DNA of 64,000 bases, from assembly GCA_016025055.1 (NCBI GenBank), contig CP065590.1, positions 3,472,001 to 3,536,000 on the forward strand. Direction: 5' to 3'. Source of the DNA: Chryseobacterium indologenes (GTDB lineage Bacteria; Bacteroidota; Bacteroidia; Flavobacteriales; Weeksellaceae). Position numbers and translations under genes: made by a program. A model generated the notes under the pieces. That model did no database searches. It saw only the letters and a program-made list of their open reading frames with translations, and had not been told where the DNA came from. Shown here in pieces: positions 58,485 through 64,000 of the stretch; the stretch's first letter is position 1, and each line of letters opens with the position of its first letter.

Positions 58485-58973
58485 ATGTTGTTGAGAATAT
58501 GGACGATTGAAGAAATTGAAACTGAAATTTTAAAAGCAAAAAAGGGAAGACAAAATTTTCCAAGAACCCTTGAATTCCCTTTTTCTGAACGCTATAAAAA
58601 TATAGTAACCCAGATTAAAAGCACAGAAATTTCTTCTGAAACGATTATATATGATTCAGTGGAAGCTGCCAATGAAAATAAAGACTTTCATTGGCCGGAT
58701 CATTGGTGTTTTGCAGAAAACGGGCAGGGTGACCGTTGGCTTTTGAATGGCAGTAACTTTGTGTTTTTTTATAACCACGATGATGATGAACGCTTAGAGC
58801 CTATGTACATCACTTTTGAACAATGGTTACAGATGGCCTTTGTTATCCGTCAGCTGGATGAATATTGTAATGAATCTGAAACTTTAGAAGAGTCTGTCAA
58901 ACAAAGATTTTATGAAGTGTTACATACTATCCATCCTCGACTAAGTGAAAATTTTCCGTTTTCAGTATCATAA
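58485..58973 (+). CDS. SMI1/KNR4-like protein
   Basis: The protein of about 162 residues is acidic and soluble, and carries WPDHWCFAENGQGDRWLL and FFYNHDDDERLEPMYITFEQWLQMAF, which recall the SMI1/KNR4 (SUKH) fold. Many SUKH proteins are immunity proteins against polymorphic toxins, but no toxin gene is beside it. The open frame starts at TTG 58479; ATG 58485 is the better start. A second SUKH-like gene follows after about 170 bases. Confidence 0.7.
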   Translation: MLLRIWTIEEIETEILKAKKGRQNFPRTLEFPFSERYKNIVTQIKSTEISSETIIYDSVEAANENKDFHWPDHWCFAENGQGDRWLLNGSNFVFFYNHDDDERLEPMYITFEQWLQMAFVIRQLDEYCNESETLEESVKQRFYEVLHTIHPRLSENFPFSVS

Positions 58974-59143
58974 GTCTTTAAAGCTTGTAAAGTCTTCTGA
59001 AATGGACTATTTTTGAAGAAACAGCACATTTTAAAACCAAATACTATTTCTCTTTCATCCCGGAATACAGAATGGAACTTTTACAGAAGTTTTCTACGAT
59101 AAAAAGAGGAAAGGCTACATTTGTTCAGAACGTAATAGATAAA

Positions 59144-59872
59144 ATGATCATGAATTTAGAAGAACTGGAACAGAAATATAATTTTAAATATCCCGACCTC
59201 TACAAACGTCTGCATAATGATAATATGCTGGATTGGGGAGAATCCTGTCCGGATTGGTATCTGACCGCATTACCAACACTGAAGAAAAAACCACCTTTAC
59301 TCTTATTCGGAAACGATATTGAAATCTGGAAGGATCAACAATTTGTTGAAGCCGCCATACAGGAGATGTCGGAGGAGGATGATTACAGAAACATTCATGA
59401 AAATTATAAATTTGTCCCGTTTGCCAAAAATGGAGCAGGGGATTTATATGTTTTTCAGTATGATTTGGAAGATAATGGTGAAGTGCCGGTAAGTTTTATT
59501 CCTCACGATGAAGAAGAAGGTGAGGTGCTGGCCAAGAACTTTCAGGATTTTATTTTTCGTCAGCTTCTGGAAGCTGTGACAGAAATTGATGAAGATTCTA
59601 TGTTTTATGAAGAGGAAGAAGAAGAGCTGAAACAGAATTTATTCAGTCAGTTAAAAACTCACGAGCCTTACCTTAGTTCCGGACAGATAGAGATACTGCA
59701 TACGATTTATCAGCGTGATATCTTCGAATATACTTACAAAGTTCCGAATGGACATATTTTCGAGGCAGAAGGATTGGTGACTTTTGATGAGGTGGACGAT
59801 ATTATAAACCGTGAAATGGCTTTTGATTATCAGAATAAGAAGTTTAATTATACGACATGCTGGATCAGTTAA
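59144..59872 (+). CDS. SMI1/KNR4 family protein
   Basis: The protein of about 242 residues starts MIMNLEELEQKYNFKYPDLYKRLHND and has FVPFAKNGAGDLYVFQYDLEDNGEVPVSFIPHDEEEGEVLAKNFQDFIFRQLLE, the core of the SUKH fold. An acidic middle (DEDSMFYEEEEEEL) and a second helical part follow. An earlier ATG at 59072 is in frame, but the added 24 residues are basic and unlike the family. It overlaps the Crp/Fnr gene by 16 bases, so the two are translationally coupled. Confidence 0.75.
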   Translation: MIMNLEELEQKYNFKYPDLYKRLHNDNMLDWGESCPDWYLTALPTLKKKPPLLLFGNDIEIWKDQQFVEAAIQEMSEEDDYRNIHENYKFVPFAKNGAGDLYVFQYDLEDNGEVPVSFIPHDEEEGEVLAKNFQDFIFRQLLEAVTEIDEDSMFYEEEEEELKQNLFSQLKTHEPYLSSGQIEILHTIYQRDIFEYTYKVPNGHIFEAEGLVTFDEVDDIINREMAFDYQNKKFNYTTCWIS

Positions 59873-60420
59873 GAGCTCATATTGAAAAAATTGTTCCCCT
59901 GGACGATCAGGAGTTTGAACTCATGACTGCTTTTTTTACGTATAAAAAGTTTAAAAAACATCAGTTTTTAACACAGGAAGGAGAACCTGTAACCTACAAT
60001 TATTTTGTGGTGAAAGGTCTTTTAAAGCTCGTCTATACAGATGATATGGGAAAAGAACATATTGTAGCCTTTGCGATGGAAGACTGGTGGGAAACAGATT
60101 TTCCGGCCTTTTATCAGCAAACCAAGGCAACAATGTCACTGCTGGCAGTAGAGGATACCGAAGTATTATGCATTTCTCTGCAGGATTATAAAAAATTGTG
60201 TGCAGCCCTTCCCAAAATTGAACATTTTTTCCTGGAGAAAGCATATATGGGATTTATTGCTGCGCAACAACGTATCATTTCAACGATGACGACGGGAATT
60301 AAAGAAAGATACGAACAGCTGCTTCAAAAATATCCTTCTTTAATTCAACGGGTTCCTAAAACCCTTCTTGCTGCTTACCTCGGAGTTTCAAGAGAAACAT
60401 TGAGCCGTTTATCCCTGTAA
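59857..60420 (+). CDS. Crp/Fnr family transcriptional regulator
   Basis: The 187-residue protein has a beta-roll sensor (KKFKKHQFLTQEGEPVTYNYFVVKGLLKLVYTD) and a C-terminal winged helix-turn-helix (RVPKTLLAAYLGVSRETLSRL). It is a close structural match to the regulator at 42923. It overlaps the SUKH gene by 16 bases, and two Crp-like palindromes sit between its stop codon and ridA, so ridA is its best candidate target. No Fe-S cysteine set is present. Confidence 0.9.
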   Translation: MLDQLRAHIEKIVPLDDQEFELMTAFFTYKKFKKHQFLTQEGEPVTYNYFVVKGLLKLVYTDDMGKEHIVAFAMEDWWETDFPAFYQQTKATMSLLAVEDTEVLCISLQDYKKLCAALPKIEHFFLEKAYMGFIAAQQRIISTMTTGIKERYEQLLQKYPSLIQRVPKTLLAAYLGVSRETLSRLSL

Positions 60421-60423
60421 ATA

Positions 60424-60460
60424 GTGACTCCAGTCACTCCATAATCGTGACCCGGATCAC
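60424..60460 (+). promoter_or_regulatory. Tandem Crp/Fnr-type binding sites
   Basis: GTGACTCCAGTCAC (60424-60437) and GTGACCCGGATCAC (60447-60460) are both GTGA-N6-TCAC palindromes, the half-sites of the Crp family. Their starts are 23 bases apart, about two helical turns. They lie 60-95 bases before ridA and directly after the Crp/Fnr gene. Confidence 0.65.
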
Positions 60461-60519
60461 ATGGGTTTGTTATCCCTGTTCTGCAACTTTGCAGTCTAAT
60501 GTATAACAAATTCAATACA

Positions 60520-60908
60520 ATGGAAAAAAGAACCATCAACCCATGGCAATGGCAAAATGAGCGAAGTTATTCTCAGGCTGTTGAAGTGAGAAATGTAGAA
60601 AGTACCTTATACTGTTCAGGGCAGGCGGCCATTGATCCTGACGGAACCTCAAGCGATAAGGATATGAAGTCTCAGCTGCAACAGGCTATTGCTAACCTTG
60701 AAGAAGTAGTCATTACTTCAGGATATGAATGCAAAGGAATTGTACGGCTCAATATCTATACAACCTCAACTCAGGAGCTGTGGCCTCATTTCCCGATTCT
60801 TCAGGAATGGATAAAAAACATCAGATGACACAGGCCGTCACCATGCTTGAAGTAAAAAGTTTATTTGAAACCTTAACGGTAGAATTGGAAGCAACGGTTG
60901 TAAAATAA
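60520..60908 (+). CDS. RidA family protein, frameshifted
   Basis: Read across one frameshift the protein has about 129 residues. It starts MEKRTINPWQWQNERSYSQAVEV and has LYCSGQAAIDPDGTSS, LEEVVITSGYECKGIVRLNIYTTS, and then QAVTMLEVKSLFETLTVELEATVVK. RidA proteins hydrolyse reactive enamine/imine intermediates. The conserved Arg of RidA is present at VRLNIY. The usual C-terminal Glu may be in VELEA. The break is an A6 run at 60813-60818; seven A give EWIKKHQMTQAV. It lies under the tandem Crp-type sites. Confidence 0.85.
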
Positions 60909-60928
60909 ACGGCAGATTCAATAGATAA

Positions 60929-60958
60929 AAAACCTCCAAATTCCTGGAGGTTTTTTTT
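60929..60958 (+). terminator. ridA terminator
   Basis: AACCTCCA and TGGAGGTT form a perfect 8-bp stem with a 6-base loop, followed by a T-tract. Confidence 0.88.
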
Positions 60959-61284
60959 ATTGCTAAGAATAAATCGATTATTTTGATTTTTATTTAAATT
61001 GTTATTTTAACATAATTGCTTCAATATCTATTGTTTTTTAATTTATTAATAAGTAAATTTATTTTTTTTAATCATTTTTATTGTATTTATTGATTGGTTG
61101 TTGCTTATTTTTAATTTTTTATAAATAAATATTTTAATTTACAATAAATTAATTCAGTTTATAGTGAATTTTATTATATTTGTTAATACATAAATAATTA
61201 TTTCAAGTCAAATGATGAGCATTATTGAAATAATTTAAGCAAAATGCATTTTTATTTTTATGAAATTTCACCAAATTTATTATT
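60959..61284 (+). promoter_or_regulatory. AT-rich promoter region of the surface protein gene
   Basis: This gene-free span is extremely AT-rich, with long A/T runs. A perfect -7 box TATATTTG lies at 61175-61182, which would leave a leader of about 95 bases before the ATG. The -33 element is weak. Confidence 0.5.
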
Positions 61285-62097
61285 ATGAAGAGAACTCTTA
61301 CCTATTTTTTAATGCTTGTAACAGGCAATTTTTTTCTTTCGAACGCGCAAGTTGGTATTCAGACTTCTAACCCTCAGGGAGTCTTTAATATTGATGCAGC
61401 CAAAGACAATCCTGCTACCGGAGCACCTTCAGCTGCGCAACAGGCCAATGATGTAGCGGTTACCGCTACAGGAAACATGGGAATTGGTACCACAGTTCCC
61501 ACCAACAAGCTTCATGTCAATGGTACCGATCCTTTACGTTTACAGGGGGTTGGCACCGGAAATACTACAACAGACCCTCTTGTGGTAATTGATGGTACCG
61601 GTGTGATAAAAAGTATTGGAACCTTAGGTGCTCTTTCTATTCCCAATCCTGCTGTATTCCGATTAGAAACTGCACAGGCCAATTTCTTACAGGCACAAGG
61701 TGCCGGGGGATCACAGGTCGTACCTATGTCTGTCGTTAAAAATAGTATTCCGGGAATGACTTATAATGCTGTTACAAGTACTATTACTTTTCCGGCAGGA
61801 ACCTACCAGATTACTTTTGTTTATGAAGCAATTCATAATATAACAGGATGTACCATCAGTTCTTATTTTATAGATTTCCCTCTTAATGCTACGACTACCA
61901 GAATTCACAATACAGCGTCACATTCGGAAGGAGCACTTTCTAATCATGGTGGAACAATTACCTACGCCACAACTCTTCCTGCCAACAGGGCCTGGACGAT
62001 CACTCTTGGAAGAGGGCAATCCGGTAACTGCGGAGGAGCAGGGATGAACCTGGCTGCTATTTCTACCCAATTACTGGTTTTCCGGATCGGAGATTAA
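61285..62097 (+). CDS. Secreted surface protein, tail-fibre-like N-terminal repeats
   Basis: The 270-residue protein has a signal peptide (about 1-21, ending SNAQ). An N-terminal region follows with the motif GIGTTVPTNKLHVNG, which is shared by many flavobacterial surface proteins and fibre-like proteins. The C-terminal half is a beta-rich domain (TITFPAGTYQITFVYEA ... WTITLGRGQSGNCGG) that resembles a C1q/TNF-like jelly roll, which is my inference. It contains two Cys in the C-terminal domain. The function may be adhesion. Confidence 0.75.
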   Translation: MKRTLTYFLMLVTGNFFLSNAQVGIQTSNPQGVFNIDAAKDNPATGAPSAAQQANDVAVTATGNMGIGTTVPTNKLHVNGTDPLRLQGVGTGNTTTDPLVVIDGTGVIKSIGTLGALSIPNPAVFRLETAQANFLQAQGAGGSQVVPMSVVKNSIPGMTYNAVTSTITFPAGTYQITFVYEAIHNITGCTISSYFIDFPLNATTTRIHNTASHSEGALSNHGGTITYATTLPANRAWTITLGRGQSGNCGGAGMNLAAISTQLLVFRIGD

Positions 62098-62171
62098 TTG
62101 TATTTAACTTTACTTATCAGGCATTTTCATATCTCATCTCAACGAGAAATTCTAATAACACAAATAGTATC

Positions 62172-62197
62172 AAAACACCGGCATCCGTCGGTGTTTT
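62172..62197 (+). terminator. Terminator of the surface protein gene
   Basis: AAAACACCG and CGGTGTTTT form a perfect 9-bp stem with an 8-base loop. Confidence 0.75.
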
Positions 62198-62288
62198 ATG
62201 ATATATCAATAGCATCGATTGTATTATTCTAAAGAGAAACCTTTTTCAGCATTATGGGTTTTCCTACATTTATACTGATTAATTTGTA

Positions 62289-63089
62289 ATGATTACATCA
62301 ATGAATATTCAACTTTTTTCAAAAAATGCGCTGGTAGGAGGAGCTACCCAGGGAATAGGTGCCGGAATTGCCATTGAGCTGGCAAAATGCGGAGCGAATG
62401 TTACCGTCATGTCCCGTAACGAAGCTAAGCTTAAGAACTTTACTGCTGAACTTCCCGTTATTCATCCGGAGCAGAAACACAAATACCTTGTGGTCGATTT
62501 TTCGGACTTTGACAACTATAAAAAAATTATAAAGGAGTACTTTGAAAGTCATCCGGTTGATATTCTGGTCAACAATACCAATGGCCCCGAACCTGGATTG
62601 GCAACAGAAAAAGATGTGGAGGATTATCAAAAAGCATTTGATCTTCTTTTTAAAACCGTGTGCGAAACTACTTTACTGGCCTTACCTCACATGATGGAAC
62701 AGAATAACGGAAGAATTATCAACGTTTCTTCATTGTCAGTAAAAGAACCTATCAACAACCTGGCGTTGTCAAACTCCATCCGGTCAGCTGTAATGGCCTG
62801 GGCAAAAACTTTATCGAATGAAGTAGCAAAACATAATATTACCGTCAATAATATTTTAACCGGATATTTTGATACGGACCGCATCAAAAAATTAGTGAGT
62901 AATGAATCACAGCAGACAGGTACTTCCGAGGAAGATATCAGGAAAGCCAGAGAAAATAAAATTCCGATGAAGCGATTGGGAAAACCTGAAGAATACGGTC
63001 ATCTGGTGGCCTTTCTGGCCTCAGAATATTCATCCTATCTTACAGGAGCAAGTATTCCGCTGGATGGTGGATTGAATAATACGTACTAA
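62289..63089 (+). CDS. SDR family oxidoreductase lacking the catalytic Tyr
   Basis: The 266-residue protein has the Rossmann glycine motif GGATQGIGAG (about 17-26) and the SDR end HNITVNNILTGYFDTDR and YLTGASIPLDGG. In the place of the classical Tyr-x-x-x-Lys it reads LSNSIRSAVMAW, so the catalytic Tyr appears to be missing; it keeps NVSSLS near the Ser. This pattern resembles the 3-oxoacyl-ACP-reductase-like SDR subgroup in which the Tyr is replaced. It may bind NAD(P) without the usual chemistry, or use other residues. The gene is alone. Confidence 0.88.
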   Translation: MITSMNIQLFSKNALVGGATQGIGAGIAIELAKCGANVTVMSRNEAKLKNFTAELPVIHPEQKHKYLVVDFSDFDNYKKIIKEYFESHPVDILVNNTNGPEPGLATEKDVEDYQKAFDLLFKTVCETTLLALPHMMEQNNGRIINVSSLSVKEPINNLALSNSIRSAVMAWAKTLSNEVAKHNITVNNILTGYFDTDRIKKLVSNESQQTGTSEEDIRKARENKIPMKRLGKPEEYGHLVAFLASEYSSYLTGASIPLDGGLNNTY

Positions 63090-63106
63090 AAGATTCATTG
63101 TATTTA

Positions 63107-63135
63107 AAAGGCTCCCGAATTTCGCCGGGAGCTTT
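63107..63135 (+). terminator. Terminator of the SDR gene
   Basis: GCTCCCG and CGGGAGC form a 7-bp stem with an 8-base loop and a short T-tract. Confidence 0.65.
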
Positions 63136-63226
63136 GTCATTTCTTGTACAATTAAGATATTTTATTGTCTTCATGTAATAACTCCGGTCCGTCAGTTGTC
63201 TTACGAGTACTATTGGAAAATATTAT

Positions 63227-64000
63227 ATGAAAAAATGGTCTTTTAAAAAATGGAACACTGTACTTGGGTGGTTCCTCTTTTTCATTGCTTTGATTACCTA
63301 TTTCTCTACCATAGAACATTCACTGAGTTTCTGGGATTGTGGAGAGTATATTTCTTCGGCTGTAAAGCTTGAGGTTACGCATGCTCCGGGAGCTGCTTTG
63401 TTTCAGATTGTGGGTGCCGCAGCAAGTATCCTTGCGCTGGGAAACAGCGGCAATCATGCCATAGTGATTAATGCGATGTCAGCCCTTTTCAGTGCGTTGA
63501 CTGTTGTCTTTTTGTTTTGGACGATCACTCATTTTTTAAGGAGGATTTTACATAAGGATTTTGAGGAGCTTACCCGGCAGCAGGAGATTTCAATTCTGTT
63601 GGCAGGAGTCATCGGTTCTTTATGCTTTACTTTTTCCGATACTTTCTGGTTCTCAGCAGTAGAAGGAGAGGTGTATTCCATGGCATCCCTGTTTATTGCT
63701 ATTTTATTATGGCTGATTACCAAATGGGAAAATGAATATCAAGCGGTGGATAATGAAAGATGGATTATTTTAATTTTCTTTATCATCGGGCTTTCTGTAG
63801 GGGTGCATATGATGTGTATGCTGGCGATTCCTGCCGTATGTCTGGTGTATTATGCCCGTAAATATCAGTTTTCATGGAAGTCTTTTATGTGGGCCAATGT
63901 GATTACCCTTGGTATATTGGCACTGGTATTTAAAATAATTTTCCCTTTGATCATGACAATGTTCGGGAATCTGGAAATCTTCTTTGTGAACGGATTGGGA
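63227..64000 (+). CDS. DUF2723 membrane protein, N-terminal part
   Basis: The open frame from ATG 63227 runs off the window (258 codons). It starts KKWSFKKWNTVLGWFLFFIALITYFSTIEHSLSFWDCGEYI and has THAPGAALFQIVGA, the highly conserved start of DUF2723 proteins. These are large polytopic membrane proteins with a glycosyltransferase-like fold (GT117-like). At least six membrane segments are visible in this part. In Bacteroidota they are linked to protein O-glycosylation or envelope sugar transfer. Confidence 0.92.
   Translation, partial: MKKWSFKKWNTVLGWFLFFIALITYFSTIEHSLSFWDCGEYISSAVKLEVTHAPGAALFQIVGAAASILALGNSGNHAIVINAMSALFSALTVVFLFWTITHFLRRILHKDFEELTRQQEISILLAGVIGSLCFTFSDTFWFSAVEGEVYSMASLFIAILLWLITKWENEYQAVDNERWIILIFFIIGLSVGVHMMCMLAIPAVCLVYYARKYQFSWKSFMWANVITLGILALVFKIIFPLIMTMFGNLEIFFVNGLG

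Noticed and set aside
1..64000. CRISPR array, prophage or transposon
   Set aside because: No spaced direct repeats, integrase, transposase or terminal inverted repeats with a target duplication were seen.

Overview
The window looks like chromosomal DNA of a Bacteroidota bacterium of class Flavobacteriia, most like Chryseobacterium and its relatives (Weeksellaceae). The DNA is AT-rich. Start codons lack clear Shine-Dalgarno sequences, and many genes are preceded by the Bacteroidota -7 box TAnnTTTG. The gene families also fit: DUF2911, DUF4249 next to a TonB-dependent receptor, DUF2723, and short GG-leader peptides beginning MKN-KKI. No rRNA, IS element, prophage or CRISPR array was seen.

Layout. 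0.2-10 kb holds housekeeping and small genes: a lipoprotein with an aspartyl-protease-like partner, ogt, DUF2911, GNAT, cupin, a dienelactone hydrolase, a HAD hydrolase, an HsdR-N-type PD-(D/E)XK protein divergent from holA, and trxB. 10-16.7 kb holds an XRE regulator, tRNA-Ser(UGA), a DUF6134-like gene with a 35-codon ORF in front, a stand-alone receiver, an NTF2-like protein, two tandem Cys-rich GG-leader peptides too short for routine ORF calling, and an alpha/beta hydrolase/RibD-C/VOC cluster. 17.0-27.4 kb is one very large NRPS gene with the order C-A-T-C-A-T-C-A-T-TE. 27.8-35.4 kb has a TlpA-like thioredoxin, a lipidated agmatine-deiminase-family protein, two AraC regulators, an AAA+/VWA pair and a membrane protein. 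35.9-44.2 kb has a histidine kinase/LuxR response-regulator pair, an ACT-domain protein, hydrolases, two adjacent proteins of unknown function, and a Crp/Fnr regulator with redox and VOC neighbours. 44.2-53.1 kb is a complete regulated export locus: kinase and sigma-54-type response regulator on the minus strand, and a HlyD/ABC/FtsX/TolC operon on the plus strand. 53.2-64 kb has DUF4249 with a TonB receptor, a serine hydrolase fused to TPRs, two SMI1/KNR4-like proteins, a Crp/Fnr regulator with tandem GTGA-N6-TCAC sites before ridA, a secreted surface protein, an unusual SDR and the start of a DUF2723 membrane protein.

Working together. The intergenic DNA between the sigma-54 regulator and hlyD carries a twice-repeated 11-bp element and a good -24/-12 promoter, so the two-component pair most likely drives the pump. 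The Crp/Fnr gene at 59.9 kb probably acts on the palindromes before ridA. By hand-read specificity residues the NRPS is expected to use a Val-like residue, then Thr, then an unassigned residue, and a terminal thioesterase would release the product.

Quality note. At least 11 genes are broken by single-base frameshifts, nearly all in homopolymers, and every one continues with conserved sequence in the next frame. I read these as sequence errors, not real decay, and annotate each gene across its full span with the frameshift position.
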